Numbered from the stretch's first letter, positions 8,580-18,259 are shown. The stretch is 39,095 nucleotides of DNA from Gammaproteobacteria bacterium (GCA_013696315.1 JACCYU010000226.1:1-39095), one strand, 5' to 3'. Notes: generated by a model from the sequence alone, not told the origin. Program-made: numbers and translations.

Positions 8580-8849
8580 GTGGCGCGCAAAAAGACATCC
8601 ATCGACTTCGAAAAGTCCCTGACGGAGCTGGAATCTCTGGTGGAGCGTCTCGAGCAGGGCGATTTGACGCTGGAAGAGTCGCTAAAGACCTTCGAACGTG
8701 GGGTGGCGCTTACGCGCGCATGCCAGGCCGCGCTCAAGCAAGCCGAACAGAAAGTCGAAATCCTGACCACCCGGGGGGGCCATGCCGTCGTCGAACCGTT
8801 TGAGACCCATAACAACGCCGATAATAACAACGCCGATAATGGACACTGA
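8580..8849 (+). CDS. xseB: Exodeoxyribonuclease VII small subunit
   Basis: This 89-residue protein is the small subunit of exonuclease VII, which works with XseA to degrade single-stranded DNA in the cytoplasm. [20 protein letters not shown] and [17 protein letters not shown] are the family's helical hairpin, followed by [15 protein letters not shown]. It begins with GTG at 8580, with GGA about 7 bases upstream. The tail after EPFETH is unusual: [12 protein letters not shown] comes from a perfect 15-base duplication. The stop overlaps the ispA start by 11 bases, the usual xseB-ispA arrangement, which implies translational coupling. Confidence 0.92.
   Translation: MARKKTSIDFEKSLTELESLVERLEQGDLTLEESLKTFERGVALTRACQAALKQAEQKVEILTTRGGHAVVEPFETHNNADNNNADNGH
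8811..8840 (+). repeat. Perfect 15-base tandem duplication at the xseB-ispA junction
   Basis: AACAACGCCGATAAT occurs at 8811-8825 and again at 8826-8840. It encodes the NNADN repeat in the XseB tail, and the second copy supplies the AT of the ispA start codon. Being a multiple of three, it keeps both frames. Confidence 0.95.
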
Positions 8850-9729
8850 GGCGCGGCTGCACGCGCTGTCCGCGAGAGTCGAGCGTGCGCTCGACGAATG
8901 GCTGCCAGCGGAGCAGGTACAGCCCGGCATTCTGCACAAGGCCATGCGCTATTCCGCTCTGGGTGGTGGCAAACGTGTGCGCCCGGCGCTGGTGTACGCG
9001 ACCGGGACCGCGCTCGGTAGCGCGCTGGACAGTCTGGACGGCATCGCCTGCGCTGTAGAGTTGATTCACGCCTATTCACTGATCCATGACGATCTGCCTG
9101 CGATGGACGACGACGACCTGCGGCGCGGCAAACCTTCGTGCCACAAGGCCTTCGACGAAGCCACGGCGATCCTGGCGGGCGACGCCATGCAGGCGCTGGC
9201 GTTCTACATACTGGCGCACGATCGCCGAATCGCTAGCGATCCGGCCGTGCGCATCGAGATGGTGGCATCGCTGGCGCTGGCGTCTGGCTCACGGGGCATG
9301 GCCGGAGGTCAGGCCATCGATCTGGCGTCGGTGGGCGCGCAGCTGGATATCGCGCAGCTGGAGGCCATGCACATTCACAAGACCGGCGCGCTGATTCGCG
9401 CCAGTGTGATGATGTCGGCCGCGGGCTGTAGCGGTCTGGATGCTTCGCGCCGCGACGACCTGGACCATTTCGCGAAATGTATCGGCCTCGCATTCCAGAT
9501 CCGCGACGATATCCTGGACGTCGAGGGGGATACCGCCACGCTCGGCAAGACGCAGGGCGCGGACCATGCACGCGACAAACCGACCTATCCCGCGCTAATG
9601 GGTCTGGAGCAGGCCAAATCGCGCGCGCGCGATCTGCACGACGACGCACTGGCGAGCCTCTCCGGTTTCGACGGGCGCGCCGACCTGCTGCGCGACATCG
9701 CGCGCTATATCGTCATGCGGATCAAATAA
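8839..9729 (+). CDS. ispA: Farnesyl diphosphate synthase (short-chain polyprenyl synthase)
   Basis: This 296-residue enzyme condenses isopentenyl diphosphate with dimethylallyl and then geranyl diphosphate to make farnesyl diphosphate for quinones and undecaprenyl carriers. [10 protein letters not shown], the first aspartate-rich motif [14 protein letters not shown] (residues 84-97), GGQAIDL, the KTGALI lysine motif, and the second aspartate motif [13 protein letters not shown] (223-227) are all intact. The length is close to E. coli IspA (299). I use the ATG at 8839, which overlaps xseB; an in-frame start at 8782 would lie inside xseB and add residues not seen in the family. In many gammaproteobacteria dxs follows directly, but here it lies 4.4 kb further on. 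Confidence 0.95.
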   Translation: MDTEARLHALSARVERALDEWLPAEQVQPGILHKAMRYSALGGGKRVRPALVYATGTALGSALDSLDGIACAVELIHAYSLIHDDLPAMDDDDLRRGKPSCHKAFDEATAILAGDAMQALAFYILAHDRRIASDPAVRIEMVASLALASGSRGMAGGQAIDLASVGAQLDIAQLEAMHIHKTGALIRASVMMSAAGCSGLDASRRDDLDHFAKCIGLAFQIRDDILDVEGDTATLGKTQGADHARDKPTYPALMGLEQAKSRARDLHDDALASLSGFDGRADLLRDIARYIVMRIK

Positions 9730-10004
9730 TCTGGCTTCCGTTTGCAGGGCAGGTTGTAACCTACGGTGATCCGCCACTATGTTGACCCGCCCGCCAGGGA
9801 AGTACAGAAACGTTTCTGCTTGCGAACGGATTACGCACTAAAGGCGCTTAAACGAGTGCACAACACCGGGGCGCGAGTCCTGCGCAAGCCGGACAAAGAT
9901 TGTCTGGAACGATTTCGCCTTGCTGGTCCGTTTGGACGCGAGCCGAGACGTGAGACGAACGTAATGCACATGCTGACGACAGGAAAATCCTGAAACCTCA
10001 CCCT

Positions 10005-10976
10005 TCAGCGCGACGCGCGTTCATGTTCGGCCAATAACGCCTGTATCTTTTCGATATCCGTTCTCGACAGGGGCTTGTCGCCGGCCTTGACCGTTTCCTC
10101 GATTTGTTGCGGACGACGGGCGCCGACGATTGCAGCGGTGACTTCCGGCCGTCGCAGCACCCAGGCGATCGCGAGTTGGCCCATGCTCAGGTCGTTGCGC
10201 TCCGCGATGGGCTTGAGTTGCTCGATCAATTTCAGGTTGGCGGTTAACAGCGGCTCTTTGAACTGATCGCTGCCGCGTCGCCAGTCTTCTTTGGGCAGCG
10301 CGTCGATTTTTTGCCGCGTGTATTTACCCGTCAGCAGGCCGGCCTTCATCGGGCTGTAAGCGATCACGCCGATATTATGGGCCGCGCAATACTCCAGTAA
10401 ATCGTCCTCCACGCCGCGTTCCAGCATGCTGTAAGGCGGCTGCAGCGAAGTCACCGGGTGGATTTTCTGGATGCGCTCAAGCTGCGCCACCGTGAAATTC
10501 GATACGCCCGCGTAGCGAACCTTGCCTTCTTCGATCAGCTTGGCGATAGTGCTCCACGCCTCCTCGACGTCCTCATCGGGATTGGGCCAGTGGACCTGGT
10601 ATAAATCGATCACGTCCACGTCGAGGCGTCTGAGGCTTGCTTCCGCCTCTTCGCGCACGCTGGCAGAATCGAGCTGGCCGAACGGCGTGGTACCGCCCTC
10701 TTTCCAGCGCAGCCCGCATTTGGTCGCGACGATAACCTGATCGCGCCGCCCGGCAATGGCCTTTGCGACCACCTCTTCCGCGTGGCCCAGGCCGTAAATC
10801 GCGGCCGTATCGATCCAGTTGACGCCTAGACCTAGTGCGCGCTGGATGGCGGCGACGGATTCCTTGTCGTCCTGCGGGCCCCAGCCGAAATCCCAGTCGC
10901 CGCCGCCAATCGCCCAGGTGCCCAGGCCCACTGTGGTGAATTCGAGTTCGCTGTCTCCAAGTTGACGTGTCTGCAT
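10005..10976 (-). CDS. Aldo/keto reductase
   Basis: This 323-residue cytosolic NAD(P)H-dependent oxidoreductase has the (beta/alpha)8 barrel of the aldo/keto reductase superfamily. The catalytic tetrad is visible as Asp56 (WIDTAAIYG), Tyr61, Lys86 (VATKCGL) and His129 (YQVHWPNP). The cofactor end is GVSNFTVAQLERI, with AIVGARRPQQIEETV near the C-terminus. The opening MQTRQLGDSELEFTTVGLGTW is typical. GGAG lies about 10 bases before the ATG. It probably reduces aldehydes or sugars; the substrate is unknown. It is one of three genes inserted between ispA and dxs, on the opposite strand to both, and converges with ispA across a 275-base gap in which I see no gene. Confidence 0.9.
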   Translation of the reverse strand: MQTRQLGDSELEFTTVGLGTWAIGGGDWDFGWGPQDDKESVAAIQRALGLGVNWIDTAAIYGLGHAEEVVAKAIAGRRDQVIVATKCGLRWKEGGTTPFGQLDSASVREEAEASLRRLDVDVIDLYQVHWPNPDEDVEEAWSTIAKLIEEGKVRYAGVSNFTVAQLERIQKIHPVTSLQPPYSMLERGVEDDLLEYCAAHNIGVIAYSPMKAGLLTGKYTRQKIDALPKEDWRRGSDQFKEPLLTANLKLIEQLKPIAERNDLSMGQLAIAWVLRRPEVTAAIVGARRPQQIEETVKAGDKPLSRTDIEKIQALLAEHERASR

Positions 10977-11119
10977 TATGTGCTCACTCCAGAGTCAAAA
11001 ATTAAACGGGCCGCTTATCGGTTCTTCAATCAACACACTGAGCAACCCACGTGCCACGCTTTGCCCGTGAAATTGTGCGGCTCGTTGTTCAAATCTTTGC
11101 AGTTGCCGAATACAGCGCG

Positions 11120-11893
11120 TTATGGTTTGCCAAAGACCTTCTTCAGAATATCGGTCGTGCGCTTGGCCGGGTCCTGGCGAATCGCGGCTTCCTCACGGGC
11201 GAGATAGTAAAAAATACCTGCCATGCCCTCGCTCACCACGTAGTCTGAGAGATCCGCCTTGACGTCGGGTACGAACGGCACGTTCTGGTAGCGCGACATG
11301 ACCTTGTCGTAGGCGGCAATGGCGCCGACCTGCGACAGGCTCTTGGACACCACGGGCGACATTTCAGCGGCCAGCGGCGCCGACATTTTGTCCTGGAAGT
11401 AGCGGGTCGCAGCATCGTCGGGCCCGCTGTAGACGGCTCGCGCGTCTTCCAGGGTCATTTGCTGGATGGACTGCCAGAAGAGCACCTTGGCCTTGGGCGT
11501 GGCGGCCTCGGCTGCGCGATTGAGCTTCAATTCCAGATCGTCGAGCGTCGATCCCATACCAACGGTATCCAGAGTTGCCTTGACCGTATCCAGACTCTGC
11601 GGCAATGGAATGTGAATGGCCGGATCGCTGTTGAAGCCGCCGGTCTGCCCGAGCTGACTGACCACCGTCTCGGTGCCAACGCGCAAGGCCTCCTTCAGGC
11701 CCGCCCGTAGCTCGTCCGCCCCCAGTTGCGCGCCGCCGGAGTCGTCTCCCGCCGGTCCGCCAATTAAGTCCTTGCCCTCTTCCAGCCAGCCGGCGCGCAG
11801 ATGGCTATCGACAACGGCGCACATGACTACAGACGCCATCAACAAGGTCATCGCTGCCCGTCGGCACGGTTTTACATTTTCATACTGACTCAT
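11120..11893 (-). CDS. DUF4197 domain protein
   Basis: This 257-residue protein has an N-terminal hydrophobic segment (RRAAMTLLMASVVMCAVVD) that probably serves as a signal peptide, then the DUF4197 domain: AGLKEALRVGTETVVSQLGQ, NSDPAIHIPLPQSLDTVKATL, a Glu-Leu-rich helix DLELKLNRAAEAATPKAK, and near the end PVVSKSLSQVGAIAAYDKVM with a final GIFYYLAREEAAIRQDPAKR. The family is periplasmic or lipoprotein-like and of unknown function. GGAGG lies close to the ATG at 11893 (4-base spacer), so a downstream ATG at 11851 is also possible. It is transcribed away from the outer-membrane-like gene at 12249, with a 355-base divergent region between them. Confidence 0.85.
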   Translation of the reverse strand: MSQYENVKPCRRAAMTLLMASVVMCAVVDSHLRAGWLEEGKDLIGGPAGDDSGGAQLGADELRAGLKEALRVGTETVVSQLGQTGGFNSDPAIHIPLPQSLDTVKATLDTVGMGSTLDDLELKLNRAAEAATPKAKVLFWQSIQQMTLEDARAVYSGPDDAATRYFQDKMSAPLAAEMSPVVSKSLSQVGAIAAYDKVMSRYQNVPFVPDVKADLSDYVVSEGMAGIFYYLAREEAAIRQDPAKRTTDILKKVFGKP

Positions 11894-12248
11894 CCATCCT
11901 CCTTATCTGGCGGCGTCCGATCCTGAAGTTTTACACTTGGCCTGCGACCGGCCGAGTTTGCGCGTTCAACTTCTATAGTCCTTAAGTGCGGTCGTTTGCA
12001 CGTTCGCCTGTGGTAACACCACCACACGACTCGCGCTGACGCGCGAAGCGCCGCACCCGATATTCCCGCTTCTGGTTCCATGACGCGGTGCTCAGTTCAG
12101 CATCGGCATGTTCCCGCAGGTCGCCTCTTGTGGAACGTTCGTCTGGCTTATCGGTTTTTGCCGGGGACCCATCCGGCCAGCGGTTATAGCGCCCCGGCCG
12201 GTCCACTAATCTCTCCTAACGAATTAAACCGCTTAGGGATTAGTGATG
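11894..12248. other. Divergent intergenic region
   Basis: This 355-base gap separates the leftward DUF4197 gene from the rightward outer-membrane-like gene. Open frames here lack ribosome sites and resemble nothing. The one clear element is the inverted repeat at 12205-12244. A TTATAG box at 12184-12189 might be a -10 element, but I see no matching -35. Confidence 0.5.
12205..12244 (+). promoter_or_regulatory. Inverted repeat masking a ribosome binding site
   Basis: ACTAATC (12205-12211) and CCTAA (12215-12219) pair with GATTAGT (12238-12244) and TTAGG (12233-12237), leaving a 3-base bulge and a 13-base loop. The right arm contains the ribosome site TTAGGGA of the gene starting at 12246/12249. 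In mRNA the hairpin would hide that site. It could instead be a DNA operator. Confidence 0.5.
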
Positions 12249-13931
12249 ATGACGAGCATAACAAGGACGCCGGCGCTACGGTGCGCTGTTGCCGACTCAA
12301 CCCGTGCGCAGAAACTGATTCTTGCAGGTTCGAAGGCAACACGCGCATGCACGCTGATTGCATTGACCGCACTTGGGGGTGTCCGCGGCGACACCGGCTA
12401 ACACACAGGCCGCGACGACGGCAAAATCGGCCGGCGCGGACAAGGCGTTCTCTACGCCTGCCTTCTTGAGCGGTCCGCGGCGTATACAGCGCTTGCCAAC
12501 CTTCGCGACCCGCTTCACGACGAAGGCCGACAGCATCGACACCGATGATCGGAACCCCGACGCGCCTTTGTTCCGGCAGGAGCGGATTTCAAACTATGAC
12601 GCGTTGCAGTTTGAAGGCATGCGTATTTCGCTAATCCGTTGCCGACCAACGACGGCAAGCCCATCGATCATTTCCCCATAAATCAGGAAGGTCTGGTGTT
12701 CAATGATACATGGCGGATGGACAACGCGATTGGCGAGCAACGCACGCGCACGCTGCCCCTTGTCGGCTCGGGCTATCGCTATTCTTTGCCAGAAACGCCG
12801 TTGCTGGGCATAGCAACGCGTGGTTACGACAAGGACACCGAGTTCAACTGGACGGTGGGCCAGGCCGGAACCGTTGAAGGCAGGACGATCAAGTCGTTCG
12901 AAACGACCTCCGAACAGGTATCCGGTTTAAGCGGCCGCCACAACCTTAACGCCAACTGGAACGTAGGCGGACAAGCCTGGATGGTGCAGGGCGACGCGAA
13001 GGATGCGACGCAACGCAACCTAGGCGGCGCCCTCGAATACCTAAGCCCTAACAGAAATCACCGGCACACTATGCATGTCGCCCAGGACAGCCAGAACCAC
13101 ATGGGTTCGTGGCTGGACAGCGATCACCATCTTGGCGCATGGCGTCAACGGTTCGGCGTCTATCGTTTCGATCCCAAGTTAAAGTGGGTTAACAAGAAAA
13201 TGGTGGATGATCGCGAAGGCGTGTACTGGCGGACCGATCATCAGCGCCACCACACCAGCTGGTTTTCCGGGGTGGAAGCGGAAAAAACGAATGTGTACGC
13301 CAATCCGAAAACAGCGGGCCTGCTCAAGACTTTCGGCTTCGTCGGCATCGCGCAACAGCTTGACGCGGCGACCCGCATCGGCGGCAGCTTTCGCTACGGG
13401 CTCGAGCGCCCGGGCGTTGGCAAAGCGGCGTCCGAAGCGCGCATTAGCAAACTCGGAACGTTTCTGGAACGCCAATCCCCTATCGGCATAAGCCGCTTTG
13501 GCGCGAACCTGGTCGAGCGACGTTCGCTTCAGCGCCCCGAGCAGCAGCTTGACGTGTTCTGGGATCAGGCGTGGCTGCAAAATGACGCCGACCGTTTCAA
13601 GACCTCGATGGGAGTGGCGCATATCATCCGCGCGAATGAGACTTTTCTGGTTCCATCGACTGGCTTCAAGCTGAAATATGCGATGACTCGCCATTTCGCA
13701 CTCGAAGGCTCAATGCGCTATTTATGGCAGGTGAGCGGAGACCGCGAGGAAGACGCCTCCAGTTACATGTCGATGGGCGCGAGCTGGGCGGCCGCCGCCG
13801 ACTGGCGAGTCAGCTTGAACGGCCGCTTGGACGGCGAACTGGTCAAGGCCGATGAGGCGAACCGTGATCTGCTCAACCGCGTTTACATGACGATCGCCTA
13901 TCAGCCCGGCAGCGGCGCATACGCCGAGTAG
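12249..13931 (+). pseudogene. Outer-membrane beta-barrel-like protein with two frameshifts
   Basis: Two single-base frame changes interrupt one gene of about 560 residues. From the ATG at 12249 (tandem ATG at 12246) the frame gives a basic start and a signal-peptide core ACTLIALTALG. At the G5 run 12375-12379, losing one G continues VSAATPANTQAATTAK, a plausible cleavage region. At the T3 run 12626-12628, adding one T continues FEGMRIFANPLPTNDGKPID and then reads to 13931. The long C-terminal part alternates polar and hydrophobic residues with many aromatics (LNANWNVGGQAWMVQGD, FALEGSMRYLWQVSGD, ASWAAAADWRVSLNGRL), as in outer-membrane barrels. I do not recognise the family; a usher-like or cellulose/fimbria-export-like barrel is only a guess. 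It interrupts the usual ispA-dxs neighbourhood. Either decay or sequencing error in short runs could explain the lesions. Confidence 0.6.
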
Positions 13932-14068
13932 CTCCGTCCGGGTCGCGAGAGTGAATCCGCGCCCCGGCCCGGCAACGTGCTGCTCGCGCAGCCTGGTGCT
14001 CGCTCTAAGCGTCGAAGAATTCCGCCCGGCACTCGAACGTTGCGGGACCGCGCAACGTCAGACTTCGC

Positions 14069-14097
14069 TTGCATAGCGCGTGCATGGACCAGATAAT
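14069..14097 (+). promoter_or_regulatory. Candidate promoter of dxs
   Basis: TTGCAT (14069-14074) and GATAAT (14092-14097) are separated by exactly 17 bases, which would start transcription about 20 bases before the dxs ATG. The -10 box matches five of six consensus bases and the -35 three of six. A separate promoter makes sense because dxs is cut off from xseB-ispA here. Confidence 0.4.
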
Positions 14098-14123
14098 GAT
14101 CGCGAAATCACCAGCCTTTCGCG

Positions 14124-16031
14124 ATGACAAACACCGCTTATCCGTTCCTGGACCGTATCCAGCACCCGCAGGATTTGCGCGAGCTGCCCAAAGCCGACCT
14201 CGGCGCAGTCGCCAAGGAGTTGCGGGGTTGCCTGCTTGAATCCGTCAGCAATTCAGGCGGCCACTTTGCGGCCGGCCTCGGTACTATCGAGCTAACGGTT
14301 GCCCTGCATTATGTGTTCAACACGCCGCATGACCGCCTGGTATGGGACGTCGGGCATCAATGCTATCCGCACAAAATCCTGACCGCGCGGCGCGAACGCC
14401 TGCATACCATTCGCAAGCAAGGTGGTCTGGCGCCATTTCCCAAGCGCGCGGAGAGTGAATATGACACTTTCGGCGTTGGTCATTCCAGCACGTCCATCAG
14501 TGCCGCCTTAGGCATGGCGCTGGCGTTTGCTGCTAGTCACGAGAACCGCAAGGCGGTCGCCATCATCGGTGATGGGGCGCTGACCGCCGGGATGGCTTTT
14601 GAGGCGCTCAACCACATGGGCGACCTGCAGGCCGATCTGCTGGTAATCCTCAACGATAACGAGATGTCGATATCGCCCAACGTAGGCGCGATGAACAATT
14701 ATCTGACCCGCATGCTGTCAGGCCGCGTGTACTCCACCATGCGCGAGGGCGGCAAGCGCCTGCTCAAGCAGATGCCGCCGATGTGGGAGTTCGCGCGCCG
14801 CGCGGAAGAGCACGTGAAGGGCATGATCGTACCCGGCACCTTATTTGAAGAGATGGGGCTCAGGTATTTCGGGCCGGTCGATGGGCACGACCTGCCAGGT
14901 CTACTTCGCACGCTGGAAAGCCTCATGGACAACAAAGGTCCGCAGTTGCTGCATATCGTCACGCGCAAGGGCAAAGGTTACGCGGCGGCCGAAGCGGATC
15001 CGGTCAAGTATCACGCGGTGACGAAGTTCGATCCCAAGGTCGGCATGGTGGCGTCCAAGGGCGTATCAAAGCCCACGTACACGCAGGTGTTCGGTGACTG
15101 GCTGTGCGACATGGCCGCCGAGGATCCACGACTGATGGCAATTACACCCGCGATGCGCGAGGGGTCGGGACTGGTGCGGTTCTCGCAGGAGTACCCGAAA
15201 CGTTATTTCGATGTCGGCATTGCCGAACAGCACGCTGTGACAGTGGCTGCCGGCATGGCTTGCGAGGGCCGCAAACCGGTAGTAGCGATTTATTCTACTT
15301 TTTTACAACGCGCCTACGACCAGCTGATTCACGATGTAGCGATTCAGAATCTGCCGGTGCTGTTCGCCATCGATCGCGCCGGCGTGGTCGGGCCCGACGG
15401 CCCAACACATTCCGGCAGCTTCGATCTCAGTTATTTACGCTGTATCCCGAACATGACCATCATGGCGCCGGCGGACGAAAACGAATGCCGCCAGATGTTA
15501 TATACCGGCTATCAGCTAGACACGCCTGCCGCGGTCCGATACCCGCGCGGCACCGGTCCGGGCGCGGTTATCGAAGCGGATATGCGGCGGCTGGCGATCG
15601 GCAAGGCGGAGAAATTACGCCAGGGGCGCAAAATTGCGATCCTGGCTTTCGGCAGTGCGGTCAGCGATGCCTGGCAGGCCGGCGAAGCGTTGAACGCGAG
15701 CGTGGTGAACATGCGCTTCGTCAAACCGCTGGATGAAGCGATGGTCACGCAGCTTGCGCGGGAACACGATGTGCTGGTCACAGTCGAAGACAACGTAATC
15801 GCAGGCGGCGCTGGCAGCGCGGTCAACGAATGTCTTGCGCGGCTGGATAAACAGGTGACCGTGCTAAACCTGGGGTTGCCGGATCGCTTTCTGGAGCACG
15901 GCAGCCGTGAACAACTGCTCGCCGAGGCCGGTATCGACGCACCCGGCATAGTCGCTTCCATCGAGTCATCGCTAGGCTCCAAACGGCCCAGGGCCGCGGC
16001 CAGGTCGGTATCCAAAGTATCGACTTCGTAA
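14124..16031 (+). CDS. dxs: 1-deoxy-D-xylulose-5-phosphate synthase
   Basis: This 635-residue thiamine-diphosphate enzyme condenses pyruvate and glyceraldehyde 3-phosphate, the first step of the methylerythritol phosphate route that feeds IspA. Visible landmarks are [10 protein letters not shown] (catalytic-region His47), [16 protein letters not shown], the thiamine site [19 protein letters not shown] (149 on) with [12 protein letters not shown], then [19 protein letters not shown] with the glutamate that activates the cofactor, and the C-terminal transketolase-like domain ending ITVEDN-like [11 protein letters not shown]. Its length is near E. coli Dxs (620). The ATG at 14124 has no strong ribosome site. 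folE2 follows 153 bases downstream on the same strand. Confidence 0.96.
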   Translation: MTNTAYPFLDRIQHPQDLRELPKADLGAVAKELRGCLLESVSNSGGHFAAGLGTIELTVALHYVFNTPHDRLVWDVGHQCYPHKILTARRERLHTIRKQGGLAPFPKRAESEYDTFGVGHSSTSISAALGMALAFAASHENRKAVAIIGDGALTAGMAFEALNHMGDLQADLLVILNDNEMSISPNVGAMNNYLTRMLSGRVYSTMREGGKRLLKQMPPMWEFARRAEEHVKGMIVPGTLFEEMGLRYFGPVDGHDLPGLLRTLESLMDNKGPQLLHIVTRKGKGYAAAEADPVKYHAVTKFDPKVGMVASKGVSKPTYTQVFGDWLCDMAAEDPRLMAITPAMREGSGLVRFSQEYPKRYFDVGIAEQHAVTVAAGMACEGRKPVVAIYSTFLQRAYDQLIHDVAIQNLPVLFAIDRAGVVGPDGPTHSGSFDLSYLRCIPNMTIMAPADENECRQMLYTGYQLDTPAAVRYPRGTGPGAVIEADMRRLAIGKAEKLRQGRKIAILAFGSAVSDAWQAGEALNASVVNMRFVKPLDEAMVTQLAREHDVLVTVEDNVIAGGAGSAVNECLARLDKQVTVLNLGLPDRFLEHGSREQLLAEAGIDAPGIVASIESSLGSKRPRAAARSVSKVSTS

Positions 16032-16117
16032 CCCTCATCTGATCGGTCAGTTCCGCTTCCGCGGTGCCTTGGGCATGTACAGACAGACGGTTGCTCAACG
16101 CCAGCGCTCCTTCCGAC

Positions 16118-16147
16118 CGTCGTCCTCCTTAACGTCGTCCTCCTTAA
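16118..16147 (+). repeat. Perfect 15-base tandem duplication upstream of folE2
   Basis: CGTCGTCCTCCTTAA occurs at 16118-16132 and 16133-16147, 38 bases before the folE2 start. The complement contains AAGGAGG, so on the minus strand each copy resembles a ribosome site, but no minus-strand gene starts there. Confidence 0.95.
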
Positions 16148-16184
16148 CATGAGGCTTTTCTATTCTAGGACTTGATATTCGATT

Positions 16185-17018
16185 ATGAGCACCGCCGCCT
16201 CCGCCCCCACGGCCTTCAGATCCATCGAGGACACACAAAATGCACCGGACGCCCGGCAATCGCCCATCAACAAGGTCGGCGTCAAGGGTCTGATGCATCC
16301 GATGCGTATCGCGGGCCGCGAGGGTGCGCAACATACGATCGCGCGCTTCAACATGTACGTGAATCTGCGGCACAACGTCAAGGGCGCCCACATGTCACGG
16401 TTTGTGGGGTTATTGATGCGCCTCCAGAATCAGGCTGACCGGGAGCCGATTGACCTGGCTTCATTCGGATCGATGCTGTCGGAAATGACCCGTCGCCTGG
16501 AAGCGGACACGGGACATATCGAGATGTCGTTCCCTTTCTTCGTCGGCAAATCCGCACCGGTCTCCGGGGCGCGCAGTGTCATGAATTACGAGGTCACATT
16601 CCTGGGCGGACTAACCGATGACACGGCCAGCGTGCGCGCAAGAGTCGTTGTGCCGGTCACCAGTCTGTGCCCGTGCTCAAAGAACATCGCCGCTTACGGG
16701 GCGCACAACCAGCGTTCACACGTGACATTGACGGTGCGCGCCGAGCGTCCGATCTTTATTGAGGACTTGATCGAACGGGTCGAGGCGCAGGCCTCCAGCG
16801 AGCTATACGGGCTGCTAAAACGCGCCGACGAAAAATACGTGACCGAGCGCGCCTACGAAAATCCCAAATTTGTCGAGGATGTGGTGCGTGACATAGCGCT
16901 TGATCTCAACGATGATCCTCGCATACTCGCTTACCGGATCGAAGCGGAGAACTTCGAGTCCATTCATAATCATTCCGCGTACGCCATGATCGAAAAGGGC
17001 GAGCTCGATTTAGAGTGA
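16185..17018 (+). CDS. folE2: GTP cyclohydrolase FolE2 (type IB)
   Basis: This 277-residue enzyme converts GTP to dihydroneopterin triphosphate, the entry step to folate and queuosine. It is the metal-flexible type that can replace zinc-dependent FolE. Family signatures are [20 protein letters not shown], the active-site and metal motif [20 protein letters not shown] (Cys162/Cys164 and the histidines after it), and the C-terminal [14 protein letters not shown]. The first 30 residues are a poorly conserved extension. The ATG at 16185 has only a distant AGGA, so the start is less certain. In some bacteria folE2 is zinc-repressed through Zur; I see no obvious Zur box, but I cannot exclude one. 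Confidence 0.95.
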   Translation: MSTAASAPTAFRSIEDTQNAPDARQSPINKVGVKGLMHPMRIAGREGAQHTIARFNMYVNLRHNVKGAHMSRFVGLLMRLQNQADREPIDLASFGSMLSEMTRRLEADTGHIEMSFPFFVGKSAPVSGARSVMNYEVTFLGGLTDDTASVRARVVVPVTSLCPCSKNIAAYGAHNQRSHVTLTVRAERPIFIEDLIERVEAQASSELYGLLKRADEKYVTERAYENPKFVEDVVRDIALDLNDDPRILAYRIEAENFESIHNHSAYAMIEKGELDLE

Positions 17019-17062
17019 GCTTAAGAGATCGGCATTTGCGAGCACGAGGGGCCGCTAAACCC

Positions 17063-18259
17063 TCACGCTCCGTCCGGCAGCATGCTTACCGCGGCGCTGG
17101 CGTCATAACCGCCCTGCATGGATGTGATCAGACGTTCGAGGATTTCTTCCGCCGCTCCCGGCGGTAACGCTTCACGCGCGGCGGTGTGCGCGGTTATCAA
17201 GGTCTGCCCCGGCTGATCGAGCAGGTGCACCTGGTACCGCTGGTTTCCATCCAGCCGCGCCTCGACCCCACTGTCGTCCGGCAATCCGGTCAACACGCCG
17301 GCCGTCCTGGCCGCCGCGGGCCGGTACCGAATGTAATACGCGCCGTTGACCATATCCTCGTCCTCAACGGGCAAACCGGCCCGGTCCAGCGCCAGCCCCG
17401 TCTTCTGCCAGACACTGCGGAACTGATCTTCGACCACGAGCACGGGAATGCCGGCCACCTTATCCAGGTGCATCGCGGTCGCATCGCCTCTCGCCATGGC
17501 GAGCTGACGCTCAGCCTGCTGCCGCGGCTCGCCCAAATAAACCATTAGCCGGGTCAGATACTCAGCTTCCAGGCCCAGATCGGAGGGGCGCGGCTCCCAA
17601 TCGTCCGGCGAGCCCGCCTGTTCCGCGCCCTGATGCGTCAGATAAACATTGGTGACACCAGCACCCTGGCGCTCCAGGCGCAGCCGATACTTGTCGCGCA
17701 GAGCGACGCCAGGTAAATCATTGTCGTCAGGCTCAATCCAGCCGGTCTCCATAATCCCAAGCCGCGGCTCATGGCGCACGATTTCGATGCCGCTTTCGCG
17801 CCAGAATTCGCGCAGCCTGGGCCACAGAATCCCAGGGTCGGCCTGGATCTCAAGCCAGCGCGCACCGCCATCCTGTCGTACGCGCATCTCACCAAATTCG
17901 GTCAACACGCCGGCGACCGCGGTGCCATTAGACTCAGCGGGTCCGTCGTCGCCCAGGAGCTGCTCCTGCTGACGCGCAAGTGCTATGGCGCTGACGGTGT
18001 CGCCCTCCGGCGCCGGAATGGTCATGCGGCTGTCGGTCGGCGGCTCGCTCAGATCCGGCGGGACTTCCAGCGGCGGCGTCTCGCCGCTTTGTTCGTAGGC
18101 TGGCCGGTCATCGCCGCCGAAGACGCCGCAACTGCCAAGCAGGATCGACAGCGAAACCGTGGCAATGATGCGCGCGCACTCGCCAGTTACCGTAACCTGC
18201 GGCGTCAAGGACGCAACCCTGCGAGATCTAGCGACGGGTGCGGGGCTGAGTGCGCTCAT
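17063..18259 (-). CDS. bamC: Outer membrane assembly lipoprotein BamC
   Basis: This 398-residue lipoprotein belongs to the BAM complex, which inserts beta-barrel proteins into the outer membrane. The start at 18259 gives a signal peptide with the lipobox LLGSC (Cys44). It is followed by the unstructured PPLEVPPDLSEPP segment that in E. coli BamC contacts BamD, then two helix-grip domains (for example WLEIQADPGILWPRLREFW and LVVEDQFRSVWQKTGLALD). The signal sequence is longer than usual, with an arginine-rich stretch. The ATG overlaps the dapA stop as ATGA, and GGAG lies inside the end of dapA, so the two are translationally coupled. E. coli has the same dapA-bamC order. A longer frame up to 18487 only shadows dapA. 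Confidence 0.9.
   Translation of the reverse strand: MSALSPAPVARSRRVASLTPQVTVTGECARIIATVSLSILLGSCGVFGGDDRPAYEQSGETPPLEVPPDLSEPPTDSRMTIPAPEGDTVSAIALARQQEQLLGDDGPAESNGTAVAGVLTEFGEMRVRQDGGARWLEIQADPGILWPRLREFWRESGIEIVRHEPRLGIMETGWIEPDDNDLPGVALRDKYRLRLERQGAGVTNVYLTHQGAEQAGSPDDWEPRPSDLGLEAEYLTRLMVYLGEPRQQAERQLAMARGDATAMHLDKVAGIPVLVVEDQFRSVWQKTGLALDRAGLPVEDEDMVNGAYYIRYRPAAARTAGVLTGLPDDSGVEARLDGNQRYQVHLLDQPGQTLITAHTAAREALPPGAAEEILERLITSMQGGYDASAAVSMLPDGA

Noticed and set aside
9766-9993. 75-codon frame after ispA with LRTDYALKALKRV, faintly like the start of Rrf2 regulators
   Set aside because: GTG start without a ribosome site; the similarity is about ten residues, and the rest does not continue as an Rrf2 domain. 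The 275-base gap is better left without a gene.
12249-13931. Programmed frameshifting of the outer-membrane-like gene
   Set aside because: The two shift points (a G5 run and a T3 run) lack slippery heptamers and stimulators, and they need opposite directions; decay or sequence error is simpler.
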